Part shown: positions 12,544 to 23,796 of the stretch, in pieces | How the letters are laid out: every line of letters begins with the position of its first letter | Position numbering within the stretch: the stretch's first letter is position 1 | NCBI GenBank assembly: GCA_963995505.1 | Contig: OZ023182.1 | Coordinates: 10,656,707-10,720,706, forward strand | DNA length: 64,000 bases | Reading direction: 5' to 3' | Origin: Hypericum androsaemum | Taxonomy: Eukaryota > Streptophyta > Magnoliopsida > Malpighiales > Hypericaceae | The notes under the pieces: generated by a model | What the model was told of the DNA's origin: nothing | Databases searched by the model: none | What the model saw: only the letters and a program-made list of their open reading frames with translations | Program-made: the position numbers and the translations under genes

Positions 12544-12610
12544 TATGTCTTTTATCTTATTCCTTAAATGCTTCTGCAATGATATGTTAGGTGGTATCAG
12601 AACTTTATTG
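12544..12610 (+). repeat. Possible remnant LTR end and primer-binding site of an older element
   Basis: GGTGGTATCAGAAC at 12590-12603 resembles the initiator-Met tRNA primer site of plant LTR elements. Together with 6050-6270, on the other side of the Copia insertion, it reads like an LTR R-U5 region followed by a primer site. The Copia element would then have landed in an older LTR. There is no second LTR in the window. Confidence 0.3.
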
Positions 12611-12669
12611 TTCTTGATCGGGGTTTGTTTAGATTGTTCGTGTGTTTGCTTAGCATTATGGTATTTTGC

Positions 12670-12790
12670 CTAAAACAAAACCAAACAGACAACTAGACAT
12701 TAAAACGAAACCAAACAGACAACCTTAACATCAAAATGAAATCAAACAAATAGTCACAATATCAAAACGGAATCAAACCGTCAATAAATA
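12670..12790. repeat. Imperfect tandem repeat, unit about 31 bases
   Basis: Four degraded units, each with an AAAACGAAACCAAACAGAC-like core (12672, 12702, 12734, 12763). The rest of 12610-13240 is AT-rich and shows no credible gene. Confidence 0.5.
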
Positions 12791-13239
12791 GATCGAACAT
12801 ACAATAAACATTAACACACAGTATCTACACATAACATTAATCATTCACATAATTTCGCCATTGGATTTTACAAAAAATGAGTGATGCTCATCGAAATTCA
12901 AGAATACTCTTCCTTCTCCAAAATAGTGCACACCATCTTATAGACCTCTAATTATAATCTCCATCATTCAAAATCTTATCAAGGTGTTAGGAACATCTCT
13001 TCAAAGTTTCGGTTAGATTCGTTAAGTTTTTACCATTTGATAACATCAACAAGTGGAACTACTCTATGAAATCTGAGAGTGATTTTTTTTTCTGAACTTT
13101 AGAGTTTTAAGTAATGAAAATGAGATAGACTATACTCTATATATAGACAAACTCTAAACATGGCTTGGTTCAATTACTACTAGCAAAGACGTACGCGCGA
13201 TGCGAGTGCCATTCTATTTCAAAACTCGCAAAATATATC

Positions 13240-13400
13240 ATGGCTTCGGGGTCCAGGAGTCCGGGTTCCGAGGTCCGGGAGGTCGGGTGGCTGGGGTTTG
13301 AGGTCCGGGGTACAAAGTCTGGGGTCCGAGGGTCCAGAGGGACTGAGGTCCGGAGATTCGGGGACCGGGGTTGGAATCCTGAGATAGGAGTCCGGGGTTC
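13240..13400. repeat. G-rich degenerate repeat of GGTCCGGG/GAGGTCCGG
   Basis: More than ten short imperfect units of GGTCCGGGG and GAGGTCCGG. Proline-rich (minus) and glycine-rich (plus) ORFs here come from the repeat. From 13400 to 13965 I see only AT-rich unique sequence. Confidence 0.65.
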
Positions 13401-13965
13401 TGAAGTGTCTTTAAAAATAACATAGGAGACTAAAACAAATATTTTCATAACATATTGTGCAAAGTATCTATTTTAGTTCTAAAACAAATCTCAAACTAAT
13501 CATCTTCTTCATCTCCTACACTAGAAACGAAAAGGGTCCCTCTTAAAACCTCGGCTCACCGAAATCGGACACAAACAGCTAACAACTTATTGAAGCAGTA
13601 ATTAAGGGGCTGGTAATACAAGAAACCCATATGAAATCAGAGGAATTTAGGGCATCAAAAGAGGAAAAGGGTTAATTAGTGATGGGTTGGGTAGGTAAAT
13701 TCTATTTTCCCCATTTTCAATTGGAGATAGAGAGATTGGTAAATTCTGTCTTCGCCTTGGAAAATTGAGAATAGTGTTTCTGTCATTGAATTGGGTTAAT
13801 TGGTTTGGTGGACGATGTTTGGCCGACGTCTTCATTGATTAAAGCCCGGTGTCTTCATCGGTTGCTATCGGATCTGAGCTCGATTTTTTTATGCGTTGGA
13901 TTGGAGGTTCCTCGGAGCTCGAGTGGAAGATTTCCATGGTTTTTTTTAATGGGTTTGGTTCTTGG

Positions 13966-14382
13966 AAGGGATGACAATTAGACCATTACCCTGATCTATA
14001 AGATCCTCATCTGTCTTGTCTGAATTTTTTTAATTAATTTTAAAATAACATATATGTATATTAATTAATAAACATAATACAAAATTTTCAATTTTAACCG
14101 ATCCAATTTTAATTTTTTTAAGATTTGGTTCTTTGTATTAATTTTTTTAATGAATAAAAATATCACATTGCTATTTGAAAACTATCAAATGCCAATTTAA
14201 TTTTTTTAAATCAAATATTTTTTTAAAGACACGTGGGTCGCCGTTATCCTGCCCAATTTTTTCGGACCGAGATCCTGCTCGAATCCTTATTTTAAAAGAA
14301 AATAAGGGTAAGGATCTGGGTCTACCATTCAAAAAGAGAGTAAAGATCTGGGTCCTATGGATCCTGTCTATTGCCATCCCTA
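13966..14382. mobile_element. hAT-type MITE
   Basis: 417-base element flanked by identical 8-base duplications GTTCTTGG (13958-13965 and 14383-14390). Terminal inverted repeats are AAGGGATGACAAT and TAGGGATGGCAAT (right end, complement), close to a common plant hAT end. The interior is AT-rich and non-coding. Confidence 0.82.
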
Positions 14383-14482
14383 GTTCTTGGGGTTCATAGT
14401 GAGACATCTAGAGGTTGAAGAACATAGCTTTTTTTTCAAGGGTGTTTTTGTAATTTCCATGAAAAAAAGATGAAAAAATATA

Positions 14483-14859
14483 GGAAAAATTACTCTTAAG
14501 TCCCTCGAATTTGCTTAAATAGACTAAAAAGTCCCTCCTGTTCACAAAATACATTCCCACATCCCTCTAGTTTGCTTTTATTATACTTTCGGGTCCATAA
14601 ATAAAATTTTTTCTTTTTTTTCATTAAAATGACAAAAATACCCTTCGAAAAAAATTGTTGTCAGCTTTTTTTTTTATTTTTTGTTGTAGGGGTATTTTGG
14701 TTATTTCATTGACAAAAATGAAAAAAGAGCTGCTAACGTGCGCCAGGGACTCGAAAGTATAATAAAAGCAAATTAGAGGAACTTCAGAATGTATTTTGTG
14801 AACAGGAGGGACTTTTTAGTATATTTAGCAAATCTGAAGGACTTAAGAGTAATTTTCCC
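14483..14859. mobile_element. Mutator-type MITE with inverted arms over 100 bases long
   Basis: The left end GGAAAAATTACTCTTAAGTC and the right end (complement) GGGAAAATTACTCTTAAGTC continue as inverted copies for more than 100 bases. The arms include AAAAAGTCCCTCCTGTTCAC against its complement at about 14798, and TTTGCTTTTATTATACTTTC against its complement at about 14753. A 9-base direct repeat AAAAATATA flanks it (14474-14482, 14860-14868). The flank is AT-rich, so the duplication alone is weak evidence. The total length is 377 bases with no ORF. Confidence 0.78.
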
Positions 14860-15287
14860 AAAAATATATGCTAACGTCAACGAGGGGCCTGAGAGTATAA
14901 TAAAACCAAACCTCTGTGAGTTTTTAATCAATTGTCGAAAGACAGGAGGTGATAGGCGAATATGCTAAACACCAGGGGCCTAACAATAATTATCTTTTTA
15001 ATAAAATATATATAAATCTTTTTAATAAATGGCAAACCTTTATTTAAAAAAAGAAAGAAAATGCTACAGTAGGTGATGAGAAAAGAGAGGAGGGAGTGAG
15101 AAGAGAGAAACCTACTACAAAGGACTAAAGATCACCAGTGGCCTAAATAGGTAACTAAACACTAGTTAAACCTGCCGCCAAAACTAGAAATCTAACTCGA
15201 GTAACCCGCAAGTCGGTTAGTTATGAGCGGTAAGTTGCCCTAAAAGGCAACCATCGACCAGAGTGCTCAAATGTAATATGCATCATA
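14860..15287. other. Spacer without gene
   Basis: Contains a short phrase (GCCTGAGAGTATAATAAAACC, about 14889) echoing the MITE interior, and a purine run near 15045-15115. No ORF with credible coding content. Confidence 0.4.
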
Positions 15288-15770
15288 CTATGACCAACGA
15301 ATATCCTCGCCAGTATAATGAGTCTCAGACCTCATCTTTGCTTGGGCGCGAGTGTTCTTGGCAGGCGGAAGGAAGAGGTCATCATTCATATCATCGTACC
15401 TAAGCTCCTCCTCCATCCAATAAGTCTTCGCCATCTTGACCATCTTTAACATGAATAACATCGAAGGTTCATCGGTGTTAGACATCCCCACTACCTTATT
15501 TTCCTTGAAATCCGGGATCGGCAAAGGTTCCGTAGATGGTAGAGCTGAGGCACGAGCTAGTAAGGATGGTAGAGGATCCTGTAAAACTGCCTGCCCCGAC
15601 CTCCAACCCGGAATCCCCTTGCCAAGAAAACCCGGCTTAAGGCCCGACGTCTTGGGCTTTTGTGATCCCGTACTCTTATGTGCGATGTCTTTTTTTGGCA
15701 AAATCCCACCCGCGGCAACGTATGCCGCCCTCGCCAAAGCACCAATATCTGACGTCGAAGAAGGAGGGAT
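15288..15770 (-). CDS. Hypothetical ORF or gene fragment
   Basis: A reading frame of about 160 codons is open from a stop near 15775 down to 15288. Its first Met-like start would be internal: the frame begins IPPSSTSDIGALARAAYVAA without an ATG. The protein is mixed polar, contains GLKPGFLGKG, LFMLKMVKMAKTYWMEEEL and KNTRAQAKMRSE, and has no membrane segment. I do not recognise it. Its non-repetitive composition argues against a simple repeat artefact. It could be an exon of a decayed host gene or retroelement-derived. There is no partner exon nearby. Confidence 0.3.
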   Translation of the reverse strand: MPPSSTSDIGALARAAYVAAGGILPKKDIAHKSTGSQKPKTSGLKPGFLGKGIPGWRSGQAVLQDPLPSLLARASALPSTEPLPIPDFKENKVVGMSNTDEPSMLFMLKMVKMAKTYWMEEELRYDDMNDDLFLPPAKNTRAQAKMRSETHYTGEDIRWS

Positions 15771-15774
15771 TTAA

Positions 15775-16342
15775 TAAAGCGTATTAGTTACTGTGATTGA
15801 GGGAATATTAAGATTTAACCCTGATCGACTATTTTTTTTAATTTAGAAAATATCACTTTAAAAATTTATACTCAAATGTAACCGCTCATTCACTATCGCA
15901 TTTAAATTTAATAATCCAATGCATCCGAAGTTTGCTCTTTCGAGAGAACGAAGAGAATTTATGTAAATAACTATTTTATATATAATGTTTATTCCACAGT
16001 AATAACATTTTTTTTACCCATATATATGTATATATATGTGTATTCAATTATCGAATTAAGGAGGGAATTTGTTTACTTCGCTATGGAATCAAATCATTTT
16101 ACTTGGCTCATGAGGTAGAATTTTGCATACAATATAGATACTGCTATGAGTATTGCCATCAAATTCATCCAACCAAATTCTACTATAAATTAAGGATTAA
16201 ACTTTGTTTCACATAAGAGTTGACGATAAACTGTTGAGGTACAAAAATAATCTCGGCATTGTATACACATCTCAAGTTTTTCAATGTGGCAAGATCGTCT
16301 TTGGTCTCTTGGACGACCCAGCCTTCGGTTAGCATTGTGACG
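15775..16342. other. AT-rich spacer left of the CRM-like element
   Basis: Contains a TATATATG dinucleotide run (16020-16040) and non-coding sequence. Near 16295-16342 it has GGTCTCTTGGACGACCC-like text matching the minisatellite that continues after 23098. The element was therefore inserted into that repeat. Confidence 0.45.
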
Positions 16343-17169
16343 TGATGCGAATCACAAATCAATGGATCAGATTAGCATGGGGTCTAGCGGAGCTACAAAT
16401 GATGTTGTTCAAGTGCCAATTGGACCTGTTACAAGAGCACGTGCAAAGCGCTTCAAGTCACAACTTAATGGGCTGATTTCCAAGCTTACATCGGAGAGTT
16501 GGGCCCAAGCAAATTTATTTAAGTCCATGGACCAAGAGCCACGAAATTTAGCTGAGTTTATGACCTTAATACAAGTTCTAGAAGGTCCATTCGGCAGCCA
16601 AGATCCACAAGAGTGATTCTCTCTGATTTGAGAATTCTATTTAGGAAATAAAATTTCAGCCATGAGTATTGTTTAGAAAATTAGTTCCAGCAAATTTTGG
16701 CTTTCTTGTCACGTTTTGGCCTTCCTAAAAGGTTTAGATTTGATTCCCTTTTTAGTTTATCTTTACAGCCAAAATTCTGGCCAATTTAGGAAGTATTTTG
16801 ATTTGAAATCTCTTTGTAATATTGAGCCTATTTATAGAGGCTTATGCAATGAGAAGAGGCAGAATATTTTTGATCAAAAAACGTGAGCAAGTCTCTCCAT
16901 TGGTTCTACGAAACTTCTCGAACACAGCGGAGCAATTCCGTAGAGTTTACCATCGACTTATCAAGTAGCCCATCATCACCGTTTGTGGCGTCATCAACAT
17001 ATCAAGGTTCTTTGTTTCAACTCAAGCAGCGGGTCGCGGTCGTAATACCAAGGTTATTGTTTGGTTGTGAGCATCGGGTCGAGATCCCCATCACAAACTG
17101 ATCTAGAACGATCTGAAATTTCAACGCTTCATGGATGGGTCTCGTGCATCATTGACGGGGTTCGTATCA
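16343..17169 (+). repeat. 5' LTR of the CRM-like element, containing a copy of the polyprotein tail ORF
   Basis: 827 bases. Positions 16362-16616 hold an 84-codon frame ([16 protein letters not shown]..., [11 protein letters not shown]) that is the LTR copy of the polyprotein C-terminus. It is not a separate gene. A TATA-like TATTTATAG is near 16829. Confidence 0.93.
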
Positions 17170-17171
17170 TT

Positions 17172-17183
17172 TGGTATCAAAGC
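17172..17183 (+). other. Primer-binding site of the CRM-like element
   Basis: TGGTATCAAAGC, two bases after the LTR end. It matches the plant initiator-Met site TGGTATCAGAGC with one change. A purine-rich leader follows (17270-17400). Confidence 0.85.
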
Positions 17184-17733
17184 TCAAGGTTCTATTTCAG
17201 TTCTATCTATCCTTTAAATTTTGTTTTTATCATTAGTTTTCAGTTAGTTGTTCTTATTGTAATCTGAGTTGGAGAAAAAAAAAGAGAGAAAAAATCCGAA
17301 AAAAACAAAAAAAGAAAGAAAGAAGGAAGCCTACAAAAGAAAAGAAAAGGAGGCAAAAAAAAGGGACGAAAAAAGAAGAAGAGAAAAAGGTGGAAAGTTG
17401 AACGAAAAGTTTCTTAGAATTTAGAAGAAGATTGAAGCAAGGATTCTGAAACATCACAAGTTGTTGCTTTAGATCAGATTGGTGCACAAGGAACCATTGT
17501 TCTATAATCCAAGAAGAGTCGCTGAGTTTGGTGGTTCCAAATAGATCCAAGGGAGGCATCAACGAGCGGAAAAAGGCAAGAGGGTGAGGATATTAGAGCG
17601 AGTAAAAGCCAAATTATTTAAGTGAAACACGAGGGAATTGAGTGCATCACATCCTTGAGTGTAAATATGTGAGGGAGAGAATTGGTGAGGTCCATTCTTT
17701 TTTTTTCTAACCTTGTTTTATTTGCAGCGAAGC

Positions 17734-20700
17734 ATGTCTAATAATAGTAACGAAGAAGGTGTTCCTGGTTGGTTTGATCCAAAGTTTCACATGGAAGCCT
17801 TGATGAGTGAGATGAGGCGATTGATGAAGAACGGGTTGGAGGAGATGAATGTACGAATTGATAAGCTAAAGAACAAATTGGAGCTGTCACAAGAAGTTTC
17901 TCATGTGCGTAGTGCTAGACCAGCTCAATCAAAAGAAACTAGGCGTAGAGACAATGGAGATGTGGGAGCTGGGTTTGATGATGATGATGGTGATTCAATC
18001 TTTGGCAGTAGGAGACATGGCGGTGAAACTAGAAATCGAGGGGATGGAAATCTGGGCAGTATTAAGATGAAGATTCCTTCGTTTCAAGGAAGATCTGACC
18101 CGGAAGCTTATCTTGAGTGGGAGAAGCAGATGGAGTTTGTCTTTGATTGCAATAACTATTTGGAAGTAAAGAAGGTAAAGTTAGTTGTAAATGAGTTTTC
18201 TGATTATGCTCTAACTTGGTGAGACCAGCTTATTACAAGTAGGAGGCAAAATGGAGAGCGCCCATTGGAGACTTGGGAGGAGATGAAAACGGTGATGAGA
18301 AAGCGGTTTGTACCAAGTCACTACTATCATGAGTTGTACAAGAAGCTACAAGGTCTCGAACAGGGTAGCAAGAGTGTCGAGGATTACTATAAAGAGATGG
18401 AGATGGCTATGATCCGAGCTAATGTCGAAGAGGATCGAGAAGCCACAATGGCTAGGTTCTTATGTGGATTGAACCCTGAAATTCAAGATAAAGTTGAGAT
18501 GCAGCATTATGTGGAATTAGAAGACATGGTGCACATTGCCAACAAGGTTGAACATCAACTCAAAAGAAAGAGTAATTCGCGTGCAACCCATAACCTCGGT
18601 TCTTCTACATGGAAACCGAATTATGCAAAGAAGATGGAAAAGCCACAAATATCCAAAGCGGAGCATAAAACAGAGAGTACCAACCATGCTTCTCAAAGTA
18701 AGATGGATACTTCTACTTCTAGGAATCGTGACATTAAGTGTTTCAGGTGTCAAGGAAGGGGACACGTTGTAAGTCAATGTCCAAATAAACATAGCATGGT
18801 GATGCGAGATAATGGAAAGGTCGAGACCGACAATGAAGATGAAGAAGATGACATGCCGCCATTGGAGGTTGTTTCTGAGGAGGAGTATTCAGCCCCTAGT
18901 TCATTAACATTGGTGGCAAGGAGAGCATTGAGCTTGCAAACAAAAGAGGTTGATGAAGTACAGCGAGAGAATATCTTTCACACTAGGTGCTACACCAAGA
19001 ACAAGGTATGTAGTATGATTATTGATGGTGGTAGTTGTACTAATGTTGCAAGCACAACAATAGTGGAGAAGTTGGGACTGCCCATGCTAAAACCTCCTAG
19101 GCCGTACAAGTTGCAATGGCTAAATGATAGTGGTGAGATAAGGGTGAACAAACAAGTGTTAGTTGCATTCCAGATCGGTAAATATGAAGATGAGGTGTTG
19201 TATGATGTAGTGCCAATACAAGCGGGACACTTGTTACTAGGGCAGCCATGGCAGTTTGATAGGCGTGTGAGGCATGATGGATTCACAAAAAAATACTCTT
19301 TTATACTCAAGGAAAGACCAGTCACTCTTGTGCCATTGACACCACAACAAGTATATGAGGATCAGGTCAGATTACAAAAGGAGAGTGATCAAAAGAAAAG
19401 GAATGAGAGTAGAAAAGAAGCCGAAAAAAATAAGGGTGAAACAGAAAAAAGAAAATCGGCCATTGAGAGAAAATATGAGGGACAAGAAAAGAGTTTATAT
19501 GCAAGAGTGAGCAAAATCAAGTTAGCAATGTTTTCAAAAGAGCCAATGATTGTACTTAGGTACAAAGAGGTATTTTTAACCACTAACGAATTAGATCTTT
19601 CTTTGCCAAGTATTGTTGTCACTCTTTTGCAGGAGTTTGCTGATGTCTTTCCCGAGGACCTACCACCAGGGTTACCACCCATACAGAGAATTGAACATCA
19701 AATTGACTTTGTTCCAGGTGCAGCAATTCCAAACCGACCAGCCTATAGGAGCAATCCCGAGGAGACAAAAGAGCTTCAACGACAAGTAAATGAGTTATTG
19801 GAGAAAGGGCACGTGAGAGAGAGCATGAGCCCTTGTGCTGTTCCAGTTTTACTTGTGCCAAAGAAGGATGGAACATGGAGAATGTGTGTTGATTGTCGAG
19901 CCATCAACAATATAACGGTAAAGTATCGTCATCCTATTCCTCGTTTAGATGATATGTTGGATGAGCTGCATGGATCTTGTGTGTTTTCTAAGATTGATTT
20001 GAAAAGTGATTATCATCAGATTAGAATGGAAGAAGGAAATGAGTGAAAAACTGCCTTTAAAATAAAATATGGTTTATACGAATGGATGGTCATGCCTTTT
20101 GGTTTGTCTAATGCTCCAAGCACTTTTATGAGACTCATGAATCATGTTTTGCGTCCATTTATTGGAAGATTTGTTGTCGTCTATTTTGATGATATACTTA
20201 TTTACAGCAAAAGCTTAGATGATCATGTAGTACATTTGAAATCTGTTTTGGATGCACTTAGGAAGGGTGAATTATTTGCTAATATGAAGAAGTGTACTTT
20301 TTGCACAAACAAGCTTGTGTTCTTGGGATATGTTGTTAGTGCTCAAGGTATACAGGTTGACGAAGAGAAGGTACGTACAATTAAAGAGTGGCCAAGTACG
20401 TACAATTAAAGAGTGGCCAAGTCCCAAAAGTGTAGCGAATGTAAGGAGTTTTCAAGGACTTGCTAGTTTCTACCAGAGATTCGTGAAGGATTTTAGTAGC
20501 ATCGCTGCACCAATTACTGAAGTGATCAAGAAGAATGTTGGATTTCGATAGGGAGAAGAACAAGAAAAGGCATTTCAAGTGATTAAAGAGAAGTTGACAA
20601 ATGCACCCTTATTGTCTTTACCTAACTTTTCTAAAATGTTTGAAATTGAATGTGATGCTTCAGGTATTGGTATAAGCGCTATTCTTATGCAAGAAGGATG

Positions 20701-22543
20701 ACTAATTACTTACTTTAGCAAAAAAATTAAGTGGGGCAGCCTTAAACTACCCAACTTATGACAAGGAGTTGTATGCATTGGTTCGGGCTTTGGAAACATG
20801 GCAACACTATCTATGGCCTAAGGAGTTTGTGATACACACTGACCATGAATCATTGAAACATTTGAAGGGTCAACACAAGCTGAACAAAAGGCACGCGCGT
20901 TGGGTGGAGTTCATTGAGACGTTCCCGTACGTCATCCGATATAAGCAAGGTAAGGAGAATGTGGTTGCTGATGCACTTTCTCGCAGGTATGCATTACTTT
21001 CTACTCTTGATGAAAAATTACTAGGCTTTGAACATATTAAAGAGTTATATGCTGATGATAAAGACTTTAATGAGGAATACCGAGCTTCTGAGAAGATTGC
21101 ATTTGGAAAGTTTTATAGGCATCATGGATTTCTATTCTGAGAAAATAAGTTATGTGTGCCTAATTATTCTATGCGAGAGTTATTAGTTCATGAATCCCAT
21201 GGTGGAGGATTAATGGGGTATTTTGGAGTTGCAAAAACTTTGCATGTTTTGCAGGAGCATTTTTATTGGCCGCATATGAAGAAAGACGTGGAGAGAATCT
21301 GTGGTAGGTGTGTCACATGTCGGCAAGCTAAATCTCGCGTGCAACCTAATGGTTTGTATACTCCTTTACCAATTCCTAGTGAACATTGGATTGATATTTC
21401 GATGGATTTTGTGTTAGGGCTCCCTAGGACTAAACATGGTAGGGATTCAATTTTTGTGGTTGTGGATAGGTTCTCTAAGATGGCACACTTTATTCCATGT
21501 CACAAAACTGATGATGCTTCTCATATTGCTGACTTGTTCTTTAAGGAGGTTGTGAAACTACATGGTATGCCTAGAACAATTGTTTCTGATAAGGATGCAA
21601 AGTTCTTAAGCTATTTTTGGAAAACTTTATGGTGCAAGCTAGGTACTAAGCTCTTGTTTTCTACTACTTGTCATCCACAAACTGATGGTCAAACAGAAGT
21701 AGTTAATCGAACATTGTCCACTTTGTTAAGAGCAATCATTAAGAAGAACATCAAAACTTGGGAAGAATGCTTACCACATGTTGAGTTTGCCTATAATCGA
21801 TCTATTCATTCTGCTACTCAATTTTCGCCTTTTGAAATTGTGTATGGATTTAATCCTTTGACCCCATTTAATTTAACTCATTTACCACCAATTGAGCGTG
21901 TTAATTTAGATGGGAAAAAGAAGGCTGAGTTTATCAAGCAGATTCACGAGAAAGCAAGGCTCAACATTGAGAGACGAACGGAGCAATACGCTAAACAAGC
22001 AAACAAGGGGCGTCAGAAGGTGGTCTTTGAACCTGGGGATTGGGTTTGGTTGCATATGCGAAAAGAGCTCTTTCCAGCGCAAAGGCGTTCCAAGTTGCTT
22101 CCAAGAGGAGATGGTCCTTTCCAAGTGATCCAACGCGTTAATGACAACACTTACAAGTTGGATTTACCTGGTGAGTATAACGTGAGTGCAACTTTCAATG
22201 TTTCTGACCTGAGTTTGTTTGATGTAGGCGATGAAGATTTGAGGACAATCCTTTTCAAGAGGAGGGGAATGATGCGAATCACAAATCAATGGATCAGATT
22301 AGCATGGGGTCTAGCGGAGCTACAAATGATGTTGTTCATGTGCCAATTGGACCTGTTACAAGAGCACGTGCAAAGCACTTCAAGTCACAACTTAATGGGC
22401 TGATTTCCAAACTTACATCGGAGAGTTGGGCCCAAGCAAATTTATTTAAGTCCATGGACCAAGAGCCACAAAATTTAGCTGAGTTTATGACCTTAATACA
22501 AGTTCTAGAAGGTCCATTCAGCAACCAAGATCCACAAGAGTGA
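17734..22543 (+). pseudogene. CRM-like gag-pol polyprotein with few disabling changes
   Basis: The start is at 17734 (MSNNSNEEGVPGWFD). Gag: FQGRSDPEAYLEWEKQMEFV and RFVPSHYYHELYKKLQ. CCHC knuckle CFRCQGRGHVVSQC (about 18740). Protease-like CSMIIDGGSCTNVAS. RT: VPVLLVPKKDGTWRMCVDCR and [12 protein letters not shown]. RNase [17 protein letters not shown]. Integrase: zinc finger ([27 protein letters not shown]), then [22 protein letters not shown] and [12 protein letters not shown] with D, D and E present. Breaks: Trp to TGA at 18220 and 20044, a 25-base duplication at 20371-20420, shifts near 20548-20765, TGA at 21138, and a one-base loss near 22250 that detaches the tail [14 protein letters not shown]. 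That tail continues into the 3' LTR to 22543. Confidence 0.93.
20371..20420 (+). repeat. 25-base tandem duplication in the RT region
   Basis: The unit starts GTACGTACAATTAAAG and ends GAGTGGCCAA. Copies are at 20371-20395 and 20396-20420. It duplicates the RTIKEWPS codons and shifts the frame by one. Confidence 0.95.
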
Positions 22544-23097
22544 TTCTCTCTGATTTGGGAATTCTATTTAGGAAATAAAAATTTCAGCCATGAGTATTGT
22601 TTAGAAAATTAGTTCCAGCAACTTTTGGCTTGCTTGTCACGTTTTGGCCTTCCTAAAAGGTTTAGATTTGATTCCCTTTTTAGTTTATCTTTACAGCCAA
22701 AATTCTGGCCAATTTAGGAAGTATTTTGATTTGAAATCTCTTTGTAATATTGAACCTATTTATAGAGGCTTATGCAATGAGAAGAGGCAGAATATTTTTG
22801 ATCAAAAAATGTGAGCAAGTTTCTCCCTTGGTTCTACGGAACTTCTCAAACACAGCGGAGCGATTCCGTAGAGTTCACCATCGACTTATCAAGCGGCCCA
22901 TCATCACCGTTTGTGGCGTCATCAACATATCAAGATTCTTTGTTTCAACTCAAGCAGCGGGTCACGGTCGTAATGCCAAGGTTCTTATTTGGTTGTGAGC
23001 ATCGGGTCGAGATCCCCATCACAAACTGATTTAGAATGATCTGGGATTTCAACGCTTCGTGGACGGGTCTCCTGCATCATTGACGGGGTTCGTATCA
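22269..23097 (+). repeat. 3' LTR of the CRM-like element
   Basis: 829 bases, TG...CA. It encodes the end of the polyprotein up to the stop at 22541-22543, then carries untranslated LTR sequence. It is closely similar to 16343-17169. Confidence 0.93.
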
Positions 23098-23219
23098 TGA
23101 CGTGTCTGGTCTTCGCTTAGCATTGAGACTAACCCGATCTTTGCTTGGCATTGAGATGGACTTGACCTTTGGTGGGCATTGAGACGAGATCGATTTTTGG
23201 TTGTTTTGTTGACAAGTCC

Positions 23220-23530
23220 CGAGAGCGAAGAGAACGGTGGACGGTTTGGTCCCCAAGAGGATGGTCCGATCTCTAAGAGGATGGTGGACGATTGGTCTCC
23301 TGGAGGATGGTCTGGTTTCTAAGAGGATGACCGGTCTCCAAGAGGATGGTTGGTCTCCAAGAGGACGATCGATCTTCAAGAGGACGATGTCGTCTCAAAG
23401 TGACTAGTGGTGTCTCGAGTTGGGTAGAATTCACCAATGGTTTCCCCTCGGTCGAGACCAATGATGGTCTTCCATCAATCGAGATCGATGACAGCTTTCC
23501 CTTGGTCGAGACCGATGATGAGCGCAAGAA
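23220..23530. repeat. Minisatellite of GGTCTCCAAGAGGATG-like units
   Basis: About nine imperfect units of 15-25 bases around AAGAGGATGGT and AAGAGGACGAT (23250-23395). These are followed by two units of GTCGAGACCGATGATG type (23450-23520). The same motif family lies left of the CRM-like insertion at about 16295. Confidence 0.65.
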
Positions 23531-23796
23531 ACTCTCACTTTATCCCCTCATTTTAGGGTCGTTTAGACCCAGTATTGAGTCTGTTTGAGTCATTTTATGC
23601 CATTCTTAGGTCTGTTGCCTAGAATGATTTCACCTTGCTGTCTTCGTATCTTTTGGAGGGGAATTTTGCAGGGACGCGAGGATCAAGTGAGAAGGAACGA
23701 CGTTGGAAGAATCTAGCCGAGAGATAGCCTGCCAGAACTAAGCTGCACCCGTCGAATGGTGTAAATTGCACCGGCCGGTGTCACTCCTGCAAAAAT

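Larger units (their letters stand above)
16343..23097 (+). mobile_element. Ty3/Gypsy chromovirus, CRM-like, full-length structure
   Basis: LTRs at 16343-17169 and 22269-23097 begin TGATGCG and end CGTATCA. Both are flanked by TGACG (16338-16342 and 23098-23102). The primer site TGGTATCAAAGC is at 17172-17183, near the initiator-Met tRNA complement. The polypurine tract AAGAGGAGGGGAA is at 22256-22268. The order gag-PR-RT-RH-IN is Gypsy. The polyprotein tail lying inside the LTR, with GPVTRARAK, points to the CRM clade. The LTRs are very similar by eye, so the insertion is fairly young. Confidence 0.93.
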
